A stretch of 64,000 nt of DNA from CAWACP01 sp963780655 (GCA_963780655.1 CAWACP010000010.1:124001-188000); one strand, 5' to 3'. Counted from the stretch's first letter, positions 1-10,254 are shown. Notes: generated from the letters alone by a model not told the origin. Made by a program: numbers and translations.

Positions 1-503
1 GGAGCACGGCTGCCGGGGATGAGGCTGCCGGAAATGCACGGGATTCCCTGGTCCTGAGCCGGTATGCGGACGTTCTGGCGGCGCTTCGCGAGCCCTCGTT
101 ACGGCCGGTGGCGCCGGCATCAGCGCCTGTTCCGACCGAAGCTGCGCGATTTCCGCGGATGCCAATTCGCGGTCCCACGCAAAGTCCACCACTAGGCGCC
201 GCGCCCGTCCCATGCCGGCGGCCATCGAGGAGTTACTTCGTTATGCCGATCGTGTTCACACGCTCGCTCGCGAGGTGTAGAGCGACGCCGGCATTGCGGG
301 CCATGGTGTTTGCCGTCCGGACGGTGGACGCCGCGCCGCGGAGCACCTGGCGCTGGGCGCGGGACCGCATTCGTGCGTCGGATCGTCGCTGGTCCGGATT
401 GCCAGCGACGGCGGAACTGGCCGGCGAAGTGGTGTGGCGCAGCGGGTCGATGCTGTTCTCACCGGTAGCGCTGCCGGTGATTCTGCGACAACCGGGTTCC
501 TGA
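1..503 (+). pseudogene. Decayed cytochrome P450
   Basis: Pieces of one P450 can be read in order but in different frames. An N-terminal-like piece with 'SRYADVLAALREP' lies in frame 3 near 50-100. A K-helix-like 'AIEELLRYADRVHTLAREV' lies in frame 2 from about 221 and runs into a TAG at 278-280. Beyond that stop, still in frame 2, 'HLALGAGPHSCVG' (about 341-380) matches the heme-binding loop with its Cys ligand. The tail 'VVWRSGSMLFSPVALPV' continues in frame 3 and stops at 503. A P450 is about 400 residues, so some 700 bp is missing between the first two pieces, apart from the stop and frameshifts. The 5' end lies outside the window. This is inferred from motif order; no alignment was run. 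Confidence 0.6.
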
Positions 504-545
504 TACACTGCCCCTTATCACGAGTTATCAAGGGGTCCGTTCGAA

Positions 546-2309
546 ATGCGCTTTCTTATCCTGACCGTCATGTTTGCCGGCGTACTCGCGCACGCCCAGT
601 ACATGCGCGGCGTCAACTTATCCGAAGCGGAATGGGGCAACCTGCCGGGCAATTACGGCACGGGTTACACTTACGGCAGCGCGCCCACGTTCGACTACTT
701 CGCGGCACGCCACCTCAACTTCATTCGGGAAGAGGTGAAGTGGGAACGGCTGCAGCCGACGCTCGGCGGCGAACTCGACCAGGCGCAGCTCGGTTATTTG
801 AAGCAGGACATTGCCTGGGCGAAGGCAGCCGGCGCCGTGGTCAGCATTAATTTGCAGAACTATGGCCGATACAGCATCGGGCTCGGCGGCGTCTACTCAG
901 ATCCCTACGCGATCGACAACGTCTACAACGGCGCGGTTCAGGTGAGCTCGGACAATCTGGCGGATTTCTGGGCGAAGATGTCCAACGAATTCAAAGACGA
1001 GCCGACCGTGTATGCGTACGACATGATGAACGAGCCGCACGATATGGGTACGGCCAACTGGAACACGATCTCGCAGAAAGTGCTCTCGGCCGTTCGCGCC
1101 AACGGCGATATGAAGGTGGTGATGGTTCCCGGCGACAGTTGGAGCAATGCCACTGCGTGGTCGATGGTAAATGGAAGCCCGGCATGGATCAGCGATCCGG
1201 CGAATAACTACTTTTATGAGGCGCACGAGTATTTCGATTCGGACTACAGCGGCAGTTACGCGAACAGTTACGATTGGGAGCTGGCGAGGAACCCCAGCCT
1301 TGCCACAATTGGAGTAGATCGGTTCACGCCTTTCAAGGAGTGGTGTACGAATAACAATGTTCCCTGCTATGTGGGCGAATACGGCATTCCGAATACCGAT
1401 TCGCGCTGGTACACGGTGCTCGATAACTTTCTGAAGGCTTTGGATGCCGCGGGTTACTCGGGCACTTACTGGGCTGCCGGCGAGTGGTGGGCGAACGACC
1501 AGGGCGGGGATTACCCGCTCAGTGTGCAGCCGAGCAATAACTTCACAACGGACAAGCCGCAGATGAGCGTTCTGGTGGCGCATCTGGCGCCGAAGGCATT
1601 CCGGACCATCTCGGCTGCCGCATCGTGGGGTTACAGTTCCGCGCCGGGCCAGTTGGTGGCCGGCTATGGAGACGCGCTGGCGCCTGGCGATGAACAGGCA
1701 ACTCTTCCGCTACCTGAGTCGTTGCAGGGCACAATGGTGCAGATAACCGATGCCAACGGGACGGTTTCGAAGGCGCCGCTGCTGTACGTCTCTAAGACCC
1801 AGATCAATTACCAGGCGCCTGCCGGCATTGCCGCGGGCCGCGCGGATGTCAGCGTGATCAGCAACAGCCAGGTGGTGGGGAGCGGAGTACTCGAAGTGCA
1901 GCCGGAGGCGCCGACGCTTTTTTCGGCGAACCAGAACGGCGACGGCGTGGCGTCGGCCCAGGTGGCTTACGCGGGCGCGAACAACTCGGTGATGTACACG
2001 ACGGCAGCGCACTATGACAAGGGTCAGGGGAGATGGGTCCCCACCCCAATCACCTTCAGCGGGGGCGGCGAAGTTGTGCTGGTGTTGTATGGAACGGGAT
2101 TCGATCGGCTCTCCGGGAAGAGCGGCGTGGCTGTGACCATTGGAAGCACCCCCGTGCAGGTGACCTTTGCGGGAAAGCAGAACCAGTACGTAGGCCTCGA
2201 TCAGATCAACGTGAAGCTGCCGTCTTCGCTGGCGGGGTCGGGCGAGGTTCCGGTACTGGTGACGGTGGACGGATTCCCGGCGAACCCGGTGACGGTGGAG
2301 TTTCAGTAA
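546..2309 (+). CDS. Secreted GH5-type glycoside hydrolase with Solibacter C-terminal domain
   Basis: This 587-residue protein is probably a secreted endo-glucanase or mannanase of glycoside hydrolase family 5. Residues 1-17 are a signal peptide ending at AHA-Q. The GH5 barrel spans about 20-355, with the acid/base Glu in 'MMNEPHD' (E163), a conserved His in 'EAHEYF' and the nucleophile Glu in 'VGEYGIP' (E278). From about 375 to the end there is an all-beta domain ('APLLYVSKTQINYQAP', 'LYGTGFDRLSGKSG') of the TIGR03437 type seen at the ends of Solibacter secreted proteins. The substrate cannot be read from the sequence. AAGGGG lies upstream of the ATG. It stands alone, with a dispersed palindrome right after the stop. 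Confidence 0.88.
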   Translation: MRFLILTVMFAGVLAHAQYMRGVNLSEAEWGNLPGNYGTGYTYGSAPTFDYFAARHLNFIREEVKWERLQPTLGGELDQAQLGYLKQDIAWAKAAGAVVSINLQNYGRYSIGLGGVYSDPYAIDNVYNGAVQVSSDNLADFWAKMSNEFKDEPTVYAYDMMNEPHDMGTANWNTISQKVLSAVRANGDMKVVMVPGDSWSNATAWSMVNGSPAWISDPANNYFYEAHEYFDSDYSGSYANSYDWELARNPSLATIGVDRFTPFKEWCTNNNVPCYVGEYGIPNTDSRWYTVLDNFLKALDAAGYSGTYWAAGEWWANDQGGDYPLSVQPSNNFTTDKPQMSVLVAHLAPKAFRTISAAASWGYSSAPGQLVAGYGDALAPGDEQATLPLPESLQGTMVQITDANGTVSKAPLLYVSKTQINYQAPAGIAAGRADVSVISNSQVVGSGVLEVQPEAPTLFSANQNGDGVASAQVAYAGANNSVMYTTAAHYDKGQGRWVPTPITFSGGGEVVLVLYGTGFDRLSGKSGVAVTIGSTPVQVTFAGKQNQYVGLDQINVKLPSSLAGSGEVPVLVTVDGFPANPVTVEFQ

Positions 2310-2311
2310 GA

Positions 2312-2332
2312 TGCAGGCTGAAGGCCTGCTCT
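2312..2332. repeat. Dispersed palindrome, family A (TGCAGGC...GCCTGC)
   Basis: TGCAGGCTGAAGGCCTGC forms a short hairpin followed by TCTGC. It begins two bases after the GH5 stop codon. Family A copies recur across the window, usually immediately downstream of a stop codon. Confidence 0.7.
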
Positions 2333-2363
2333 GCTGACGCGGCGCTACACTAGTGGCTTCATC

Positions 2364-3535
2364 ATGAAAATCCACGAATATCAGGCCAAGGCGCTTCTGG
2401 CGCACTACGGCGTTCCCGTGCCTCGCGGCGAAGTCGTGTACACGGTGGAAGAAGCGGAAGCGGCCGCGCGCAAGATCGGCGGCAGCGTCGTAGTGAAGGC
2501 GCAGATACACGCCGGTGGCCGCGGTAAAGGCGGCGGCGTGAAGGTGGCGAAAGACGCCACCGAAGCTGCCAACATCGCGAAATGGATGCTGGGCATGACG
2601 CTGGTCACGCACCAGACCGGCCCGGAAGGCCGCAAGGTGCAACGGCTGCTGATCGAGGAGACGCTGCCCATTGAGCGCGAGCTGTACCTGGGGATTGTGC
2701 TGGACCGCAACATCCGCAAGCCCGTGTTCATGGCGTCCTCGGCCGGCGGCATGGAGATCGAGCAGGTGGCCGCGGAAACGCCGCACCTCATTCTGAAGGC
2801 GGTCATGGAACCGGGCTTCTGCCTGCAGACGTTCCAGGCGCGCACTCTCGCCTTCGGCATCGGCATTCCGCCCGCCAGCATCAAGGCCGCTTCCGAAGCC
2901 ATGGTGGCGCTGTCGAAGGCGTACGACGGCATGGACTTGTCGCTGGCCGAGATCAACCCGTTCATCCTGACAAAGGACGGCGCGGTGTATGGGCTCGACG
3001 CCAAGATCAATCTGGACGACAACGCTCTGTACCGGCACAAGGACCTGCTGGAGCTGCGTGACCTGAACGAAGAGGATCCGCTGGAGGTGGAGGCGTCGCG
3101 CCACGGCCTGAACTACATCAAGCTGGACGGGACCATTGCCTGCATGGTGAACGGCGCGGGCCTGGCCATGGCCACCATGGACATCGTGAAGCACGCCGGC
3201 GGGTCGCCCGCGAACTTTCTGGACGTGGGCGGCGGCGCAAGCGCGGACCAGATCCGCAACGCCTTCCGCATCCTGCTCTCCGATCAGAGCGTGCGCGCGG
3301 TGTTCATCAACATCTTCGGCGGCATTCTGCGCTGCGACACTCTGGCCACGGGCGTGGTGAACGCGGCGCGCGAGTTGCACGTGGGCGTGCCCATTGTGGT
3401 GCGAATGGAAGGCACCAACGTCGAGAAGGGTCGCGAGATTCTCACCACATCGGGACTGAACTTCACTATCGCCGACGGCATGCGGGATGGCGCCGAAAAA
3501 GTGGTTGCGCTCGCCGGCGCGAAGAAGGAGAGCGC

Positions 3536-3539
<4 letters not shown>
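2364..3539 (+). CDS. sucC: Succinate-CoA ligase (ADP-forming) beta subunit
   Basis: SucC forms the nucleotide-binding subunit of succinyl-CoA synthetase, which makes ATP or GTP from succinyl-CoA in the TCA cycle. The 391 residues match the usual length of about 388. The ATP-grasp start 'MKIHEYQAKALLAHYGVPVP' and the glycine-rich 'HAGGRGKGGGVKVAK' (about 49-63) are present. The C-terminal ligase domain contains 'INIFGGILRCD', the loop that meets the phospho-His of SucD. The stop overlaps the sucD start (ATGA), so the two are translationally coupled. Confidence 0.98.
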
Positions 3540-4402
<863 letters not shown>

Positions 4403-4409
4403 GTGAAGA

Positions 4410-4541
4410 GTGGGGCGGGCGCCTCGCCTGCGGCGGGCGCCCCGCCCGCCTGGACCGGCGGAAGACGCGTCCAGAAAGTCCCGAGCAGGCTGACGAAGCG
4501 TCGGCCGCAGGCGGGGCGCCTGTCCGGGGCGCCTGTCCCAC
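4410..4541. repeat. Dispersed GTGGGGC-type inverted repeat, copy 1
   Basis: About 130 bp bounded by GTGGGGC...GTCCCAC, with inner complementary blocks GCGCCTCGCCTGCGG and GCCGCAGGCGGGGCGCC. It fills most of the sucD-ndk gap. A clearly related copy is at 31362-31479 and a more diverged one at 63055-63180. Confidence 0.75.
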
Positions 4542-4631
4542 AAGCGCGAGCCAGGTTACCGGCTGTTGCGTGACCGGTCCCCGGGTCGCGGGCGCTGAAG
4601 CGTGGGCCGCGTCATGCCAAAATCGAGAAGA

Positions 4632-5051
4632 ATGCCGATTGAACAGACATTTGCCATCGTCAAGCCCGATGCCGTAGCCGACGGCCACCTCGGCTCGATT
4701 CTCCAGCACATCGAGAAGGAAGGATTCCGCATCCGCGGCCTGAAGCGGCTGCGTCTCAGCCGGCAGCAGGCGGAAGCGTTCTACGAAGTTCACCGCGAGC
4801 GGCCGTTCTATACGGGTCTGGTCACGTTCATGACCGAAGGGCCGGTGGTGGTGATGGTGCTGGAGCGCGAGAATGCGATTCAGCACTGGCGGAAGACCAT
4901 GGGCGCCACGAATCCCGAGAAGGCCGATGAGGGCACCATCCGCAAGCGCTACGCGAAGAACATCGAGCGGAATGCCGTGCACGGGTCCGACGCGCCGGAG
5001 ACGGCCGCGGTGGAGATACCATTCTTCTTCAGCGCCGCCGAGTTGCTCTGA
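4632..5051 (+). CDS. ndk: Nucleoside diphosphate kinase
   Basis: Ndk transfers the gamma-phosphate of ATP to NDPs through a phospho-histidine. From ATG 4632 the protein is 139 residues, the usual bacterial size. It shows 'TFAIVKPDAV' at 6-15 and the active-site signature 'NAVHGSD' with H117, then 'EIPFFF'. In-frame starts also exist at 4602 (GTG) and 4614 (ATG), but they add residues not typical of the family. It lies near sucCD, whose product it can use, but is separated from it by a repeat. Confidence 0.95.
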   Translation: MPIEQTFAIVKPDAVADGHLGSILQHIEKEGFRIRGLKRLRLSRQQAEAFYEVHRERPFYTGLVTFMTEGPVVVMVLERENAIQHWRKTMGATNPEKADEGTIRKRYAKNIERNAVHGSDAPETAAVEIPFFFSAAELL

Positions 5052-5066
5052 CGCCCAGCGGCGATC

Positions 5067-6155
5067 ATGCGAATCGGCATTGATGCCACGCCGTTGTTAT
5101 TGCGCAGCGCGGGCGTCAAGACGTGGGCCTGGCACTGGATTGAACATCTGCGGGCAGCGGCGCCGGCCATGGGCGACTCGATTGACGCGTTCCCCTTCAT
5201 CGACAACGCCGCCCGGCTGGAACATGAGCGCTCGGTGTTATCCACGGCGGCGACACTGCCTCGCATCGCTCTGTTATATGCGCTGAACGGGCCGGGCAAC
5301 CCGCTGCTGAATGCACTGACGCGCCGTTTCGACGTGTTCCACATGTCGAACCAGATCCGGCGGCTGCCGCGCGGGCCGAGGATCACGGCGACGATTCACG
5401 ACATGACCTGCTGGCTGATGCCCGAACTGCACACGGCCGCCAATGTTCGCGCGGACCGCACGTTCGCCGAACGCGTGCTGCTGAAGGCGGACCGACTGAT
5501 CGCCGTATCCGAGAACACGCGCCGCGATGCGATTCGCGTCCTTGACCTGGCGCCCGACAGGATCGAGGTGATCTACTCCGGGGTTGCCGAGGCGTTCTTC
5601 CAGGCGAAGCCGCACGAGACGCCGCGCCCGTATGTGCTGTTCGTCGGCGCGATCGAGCCGCGGAAGAATCTCGACACGCTGCTGGACGCGTGGTCCTCTC
5701 TGCGGCCTTCGACGCGTGAGCAATACGATCTGCTGATCGCGGGAACGCCGGGCTGGGCCGCCGAGAGCACGATAGCACGCCTTCGCGCGGGAGAGAACAA
5801 CGCGCGCTACATCGGCTATGTGAGCGAGGAGGAACTGCCGGGGCTCACCGCGAGCGCGACCGCGTTCGTGTATCCATCGCTGTATGAGGGCTTCGGGTTT
5901 CCGGTGGCGCAGGCGATGGCGGCGCGCGTGCCGGTGCTGACGTCGAACCTCTCGTCTCTACCCGAGATTGCCGCCGCTGGCGCCGTTCTGGTCGACCCGC
6001 GCAGCGTGGATGAGCTGCGCAGCGGTCTGGAGCGGCTGCTCACGTCGCCATCGCTGCGCGCGAAGCTGGCGCGCGACGGTTTCCAGCGCGCTCAGGAGTT
6101 CCGCTGGGAGACGTGCGCGCGCAAGAGCCTGGAGTTTTTCCACGGGCTCGGGTGA
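5067..6155 (+). CDS. Glycosyltransferase family 4 (GT-B fold)
   Basis: This 362-residue protein is probably a retaining glycosyltransferase using a nucleotide sugar, perhaps in polysaccharide or O-antigen synthesis. It starts 'MRIGIDATPLLLRSAGVKTW', typical of the mannosyltransferase-like GT4 group. The C-terminal Rossmann domain carries 'YVLFVGAIEPRKNLDTLLDA' (189-208) and the donor-binding motif 'PSLYEGFGFPVAQAMA' (270-285). The gene begins 15 bp after ndk, suggesting co-transcription. Donor and acceptor cannot be read from the sequence. Confidence 0.88.
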   Translation: MRIGIDATPLLLRSAGVKTWAWHWIEHLRAAAPAMGDSIDAFPFIDNAARLEHERSVLSTAATLPRIALLYALNGPGNPLLNALTRRFDVFHMSNQIRRLPRGPRITATIHDMTCWLMPELHTAANVRADRTFAERVLLKADRLIAVSENTRRDAIRVLDLAPDRIEVIYSGVAEAFFQAKPHETPRPYVLFVGAIEPRKNLDTLLDAWSSLRPSTREQYDLLIAGTPGWAAESTIARLRAGENNARYIGYVSEEELPGLTASATAFVYPSLYEGFGFPVAQAMAARVPVLTSNLSSLPEIAAAGAVLVDPRSVDELRSGLERLLTSPSLRAKLARDGFQRAQEFRWETCARKSLEFFHGLG

Positions 6156-6170
6156 GGCGCGGCCGCGCTC

Positions 6171-6530
6171 AATCGGGCATCAGCACCGGGATAACCTTGT
6201 TTCCGTACCGCCGGTAGATACGAAAATCGGCGTCCAGCGTGAAAACCTGTCCGGTCCTGTAAATTTCCGAAAGCCGAACCAGACATGCGTCCGCCAGCGA
6301 CATGGGTCGGCTAATCTAAAAGTTGCTCTATAATCCGGTCCGCAACAGTAGAGCAGGCTTTCAGCCTGCACGGTTCCGATAGCGATACATCAGGGCTCGC
6401 AGATGGGATTGCTGCTCCTGGACGGCGTCATCCTTTTCCACTGCTCGACCGCCCACACGTGGTGAGGCAATCCGGCGGCAGGAAAGCTGACGAGCGGTCC
6501 GTTGTCAAGCAGGACCGGCCCGCTCCTCAC
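6171..6530 (-). pseudogene. Broken PIN-domain (VapC-like) toxin interrupted by a palindromic repeat
   Basis: Both ends of a PIN-domain RNase can be read, but not the middle. A GTG at 6530 overlaps the stop of the antitoxin-like gene upstream and begins 'GPVLLDNGPLVSFP', with the first catalytic Asp, then 'VWAVEQWKRM' before a stop. The C-terminal end (about 6171-6304) reads 'MSLADACLVRLSEIYRTG' and 'FTLDADFRIYRRYG', with the late acidic residues of PIN domains. Between them lies a family A palindrome (6348-6370). The toxin has lost its central part, so the system is probably inactive. Confidence 0.7.
6348..6370. repeat. Family A palindrome inside broken vapC
   Basis: GTAGAGCAGGCTTTCAGCCTGCA on the plus strand, the reverse complement of the family A unit. 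It sits between the N- and C-terminal remnants of a PIN-domain gene, so it was either inserted there or is part of a segment that replaced the middle of the gene. Confidence 0.75.
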
Positions 6531-6769
6531 TGACCAAAGCCGTCCATATATTCCGGATTCTCAGCGAGGTCGCTGGGCAGACCCTTCAGCGTACCGGCAA
6601 GATCGCCGGCCAGGTCATAACACGAGACTTTATCGGCCGGCGATCGCCCGCACAGCGCCGCTTCGAGGCTCTCACGCACGAGAGACGACTTCGTAACGCG
6701 CCTCGACCGCGCCTCCGAGTCGAGGCGAGCGAGGAGATCGTCAGGCAGCCTCAATGAAATCGTGCGCAC
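6527..6769 (-). CDS. Ribbon-helix-helix antitoxin-like protein
   Basis: An 80-residue protein starting at GTG 6769 with 'VRTISLRLPDDLLARLDSEA', a ribbon-helix-helix DNA-binding start of the CopG/VapB kind. The C-terminal half, rich in acidic and small residues ('DLAGDLAGTLKGLPSDLAEN'), is of the sort that wraps a PIN toxin. Its stop overlaps the start of the broken VapC-like gene, the usual order of a type II pair. The antitoxin is intact although its toxin is destroyed. It could now act only as a DNA-binding protein or be in decay. Confidence 0.75.
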   Translation of the reverse strand: MRTISLRLPDDLLARLDSEARSRRVTKSSLVRESLEAALCGRSPADKVSCYDLAGDLAGTLKGLPSDLAENPEYMDGFGQ

Positions 6770-6850
6770 TCGACCAGCGTAATACGTTCCGTGACCAGGG
6801 GGCCGATTTCGCTTCGGCACTTTCGCCGCCCACTGGCGTCTAATACGCTC

Positions 6851-9307
6851 ATGGAAACCTTCTGGATGGACCTGCGCCACGCCCTCCGTCTTCTCCGGCA
6901 GAACCCCGGCTTCACGATTACCGCTGTCTGCGCCCTGGCATTGGGAATCGGCGCGAATACGGCCATCTTCTCCGTGGTGGATACGGTGCTGCTGAAGCCA
7001 CTCGCCTTCCCCGAGCCGGACCGCATCGTCACTCTGCTGAGCAAAACTCCCGAGGGCGGGTTCCCGGGCGCATCCGTGCCCAAATACAACACGTGGCGGC
7101 GGCAGAGCCAGGTTCTGGAAGACGTCAGCGCATACGATCCCGGCGGCCCGGGACTGAACCTCAGCGGCGGCGACCACCCCGAGCAGTTGAAGGGCATCCA
7201 TGTCTCCTACGAATTTTTCCATTTGTTCGGCGCGCGAGCCCTGCTGGGCCGCACCTTCACAGCCGATGAAGACCGCCCGCGTGGAGGCAACGTCATCGTG
7301 CTCTCGAACGGCCTGTGGCAGCGGCGGTTCGGTTCCGACCCGGCGATTGTCGGCAGGACGCTCACCCTCGGCGGCGAATCGTACGTCATCATTGGCGTGC
7401 TCGCCCCGGGCTTCACGTTCGATCCACTCCCTGACGTTTATCTCCCGTTCCAGGCGGACCCGAACAGCACGAATCAGGGGCACTTCTTTCAGGCTGCCGC
7501 ACGACTGAAGCCGGGCGTATCGCTTAACCAGGCAAAGGCGGCGCTCGCCCTGGCCGGACAGGAGTTCAAGCGCCGCTACCCGGGCGCCATGGATCGGAAC
7601 ATGACGTTCTCGGCCGAGCCCATGCAGCAGCTTCTGGTGCGCAATGTGCGGAGCGCACTCTATGTCCTGCTGGCTGCGGTAGGCTGCGTGCTGCTGATCG
7701 CCTGCGCAAACGTTGCGAGCCTCCTGCTGGCGCGCGCGACCGGCCGCGCGCGAGAGATCGCCATCCGCTCCGCACTCGGCAGCGGCCGCGGACGCATTGT
7801 GCGGCAGTTGCTCACCGAAAGTGTGCTGTTGTCGGTGATGGGCGGGGTTCTGGGGCTGGTCATCGGCGCCATCGGCGTGCGCGCGCTGCTGGCGGTGAAT
7901 CCTGGCAACATCCCGCGCATCGGGCCGGAAGGCGCGGCGGTGTCACTCGACTGGCGCGTGCTGGTGTTCACTCTCGCGCTGTCGGTGGTCACGGGCATCC
8001 TGTTCGGTCTGTTTCCGGCCATGCAGGGTTCCCGCACAGATCTCAACGTGACGTTGAAGGAGACTGGGTCGCGCACGGGGTCCGGTTTTCGCCAGAAGAA
8101 GGCGCGCGGGCTGCTGGTGGTGGTGGAGATGGCTCTGGCGATTGTGCTGCTGGTGGGCGCGGGCCTGCTGATCCGGACCTTCTCAGCGCTCCGCAGCGTG
8201 GCGCCCGGCTTCGATCCGCACAACGTGCTGACCATGGACACCTCGCTTACGGGCGCGCACTACGATCACACGGCCGAGGTGACCAGCATGAGCCGTCAGA
8301 CGCTCGATCGAATCCGCGCGATTCCGGGAGTAGACGCCGCGGCGGCCACGTCGTATCTGCCTCTCGAGGGCGGGCTCGGGCTCGGATTCATCATTGTGGG
8401 ACGGCCCCTGACCAATGGCAACGCACACGGCGGCGCGGCATGGAATTACATCACGCCGCGGTTCTTCGATGTGTTCCGCATCCCCATTAAGCGCGGACGC
8501 GGGTTCACGGATCGCGATGACGCAGCCGCTGCGCCGGTGGTGGTGATCAACGAAGCGATGGCGAAACGGTACTGGAAGAATGCCGATCCGATCGGGCAGC
8601 GGCTCATCATCGGACAGGGAATGGGACCGGCGTTCGTGCAGCCCCCGCGCCAGATCATCGGCGTGGTGGGCAATGCGCGCGATGGCGGACTGAACAACAA
8701 TCCTTTCCCGGCCACCTTCATTCCGCTGGCTCAGGTGGGCGATGCTTACATGGAGCTGAACAACCGCTTCATGCCGCTGAGCTGGGTGGTGCGCACGAAA
8801 GTGGAGCCGTTCTCCGTTTCGGCGGCCATTGACCGGGCGTTTCAGAGCGGCGCGGGGCTGCCCGTGGCGCATATCCGCAGCATGGATCAGATCGTGAGCG
8901 GGTCAACTGCGCGCGATCGGTTCAACACGCTGGTGCTGGGAATTTTCGCCGGGGTGGCGATCCTGCTGTCGGCAATCGGGCTGTACGGGCTGATGGCGTA
9001 TTCGGTGGAGCAGCGGACGCTGGAGTTCGGCATCCGGCTCGCGCTGGGCGCGGATACGCCGATGCTGCGGAACATGATCCTGCGGCAGGCGATGGCGCTG
9101 GCAGGCGCGGGGATTGTGGTGGGGCTGGCCGCGGCGTGGGGTCTGACGCGGTTGATGGCAAGCCTGCTGTTCAGCGTGAAGCCGACCGATCCGGCGGTGT
9201 TCGCCGGGGTGACGGTGCTGTGCATCGCGGTGGCGTTTCTGGCGAGCTACCTGCCGGCGCGCCGGGCGCTGCGCGTGGATCCGATGGTGGCTCTCCGGTA
9301 CGAGTAG
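6851..9307 (+). CDS. ADOP-type ABC transporter permease (MacB-like, duplicated)
   Basis: An inner-membrane permease of 818 residues from ATG 6851. The start 'DLRHALRLLRQNPGFT' and 'ALGIGANTAIFSVVD' is the hallmark of the acidobacterial duplicated orphan permease family (TIGR03434). It has two units, each a MacB-type periplasmic core plus FtsX-type membrane segments. The first membrane block is near 275-425 and the last three helices are near 690-810, ending 'YLPARRALRVDPMVALRYE'. No ATPase is adjacent, which is normal for these 'orphan' permeases. The substrate is unknown. Confidence 0.92.
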   Translation: METFWMDLRHALRLLRQNPGFTITAVCALALGIGANTAIFSVVDTVLLKPLAFPEPDRIVTLLSKTPEGGFPGASVPKYNTWRRQSQVLEDVSAYDPGGPGLNLSGGDHPEQLKGIHVSYEFFHLFGARALLGRTFTADEDRPRGGNVIVLSNGLWQRRFGSDPAIVGRTLTLGGESYVIIGVLAPGFTFDPLPDVYLPFQADPNSTNQGHFFQAAARLKPGVSLNQAKAALALAGQEFKRRYPGAMDRNMTFSAEPMQQLLVRNVRSALYVLLAAVGCVLLIACANVASLLLARATGRAREIAIRSALGSGRGRIVRQLLTESVLLSVMGGVLGLVIGAIGVRALLAVNPGNIPRIGPEGAAVSLDWRVLVFTLALSVVTGILFGLFPAMQGSRTDLNVTLKETGSRTGSGFRQKKARGLLVVVEMALAIVLLVGAGLLIRTFSALRSVAPGFDPHNVLTMDTSLTGAHYDHTAEVTSMSRQTLDRIRAIPGVDAAAATSYLPLEGGLGLGFIIVGRPLTNGNAHGGAAWNYITPRFFDVFRIPIKRGRGFTDRDDAAAAPVVVINEAMAKRYWKNADPIGQRLIIGQGMGPAFVQPPRQIIGVVGNARDGGLNNNPFPATFIPLAQVGDAYMELNNRFMPLSWVVRTKVEPFSVSAAIDRAFQSGAGLPVAHIRSMDQIVSGSTARDRFNTLVLGIFAGVAILLSAIGLYGLMAYSVEQRTLEFGIRLALGADTPMLRNMILRQAMALAGAGIVVGLAAAWGLTRLMASLLFSVKPTDPAVFAGVTVLCIAVAFLASYLPARRALRVDPMVALRYE

Positions 9308-9333
9308 GGGAGAAGGCGATCGTTTGCGCCACA

Positions 9334-9410
9334 CTGCAGGCTGAAAGCCTGCTGCAGGCTGAAAGCCTGCTCTACTGTTGGGCGGACTTGTAGAGGCTTT
9401 TAGCCTGCAT
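9334..9410. repeat. Family A palindromes, three units in tandem
   Basis: Two direct copies of CTGCAGGCTGAAAGCCTG are followed by TCTACTG and a third unit in the opposite orientation (TAGAGGCTTTTAGCCTGCA). They lie in the convergent gap between the ADOP permease and the TrmB-like regulator, where they could fold as a bidirectional terminator. Confidence 0.75.
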
Positions 9411-9414
9411 TCCA

Positions 9415-10254
9415 TCAGTCCGCGGCGGAGTCCGCCCTCAGGGCGCCGGCGCGCCGCCAGTAGTTCTCGAACAATCCGCGCATCGCCTCGCCGAGGGCGG
9501 AGTGCTCGAACACCACGGACGTCCAGGTCGGCTTGGTGATCACCGGGTCGAGCAGCGCGATCAGCCCGACCGTGCTGTCGAAGACGGCCAGCTTCATTGG
9601 CAGCGAATCGATCTGCCGCACATCCACGCCCACGCCGGCGTAATCGGCAAGCCGATGGCGGTGGGCCTCGTCCATCTGGCCGCCCTCGATCAGCAGCCGG
9701 CACGATACGCCGCGGTCACGCGCCTGCTTCACCAACTGCTCGTCCAGCGGATCGACGGCGTAGGGCGCACGCGAAAACTCCACGTACTCGGTTTTGACGT
9801 CGGCCAGCATCCGCCGGTACTGAATGGCGGTCTGGCCGGGATCGCTGACGATCTTCAGGTAATCGAGGGTGCCGCGTCCGCCCTGCCCTTCGGAATACGC
9901 GGACGTCAGATCGTCGATGAGTCCACTGCCCATGCGGCTCTGCTCGGTGTGCTCCTGCTGCAGGGCCTGCGCGCGGCGCGCCAGGTAACTGGGAATGGCG
10001 AGGTTCGGCTCCACGGCGGAGAAAAGCTTGGTCTTCTCCTGAACCACCTGGGCGAAGCCCTTCTCCACCAGACTGTCGAGCACTTCGTAAATCTTCTGGC
10101 GGGGCACATGCGCGCGCGCGGCGAGCTCCAGAGCCTTGAATCGGGGATGCCCGATCAGTACGAGGTACGAACGCGCCTCGTATGCGTTCAGGCCGAGCTG
10201 TTGCAGCCTCCGCCAGAACCGCTGGAAATCCATCTCGGGCAGATCTCTCGTCAT
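9415..10254 (-). CDS. TrmB-family transcriptional regulator
   Basis: A 279-residue regulator. Residues 10-85 form a winged helix with the TrmB signature ('LGLNAYEARSYLVLIG', 'HVPRQKIYEVLDSLVEKGF'). After a helical linker, the C-terminal half (about 130-270) is a sensor-like domain ('EYVEFSRAPYAVDPL', 'AVFDSTVGLIALLDPV'). It is divergent from the AAA+/VWA pair with about 145 bp between starts, so it may control that pair, but no operator is evident. The effector is unknown. Confidence 0.82.
   Translation of the reverse strand: MTRDLPEMDFQRFWRRLQQLGLNAYEARSYLVLIGHPRFKALELAARAHVPRQKIYEVLDSLVEKGFAQVVQEKTKLFSAVEPNLAIPSYLARRAQALQQEHTEQSRMGSGLIDDLTSAYSEGQGGRGTLDYLKIVSDPGQTAIQYRRMLADVKTEYVEFSRAPYAVDPLDEQLVKQARDRGVSCRLLIEGGQMDEAHRHRLADYAGVGVDVRQIDSLPMKLAVFDSTVGLIALLDPVITKPTWTSVVFEHSALGEAMRGLFENYWRRAGALRADSAAD

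Noticed and set aside
1710..3380. Long minus-strand open frame antisense to the GH5 end and sucC
   Set aside because: The protein is rich in Arg, His, Ala and Val without any motif, and the plus strand encodes clear SucC. GC-rich codons create such frames.
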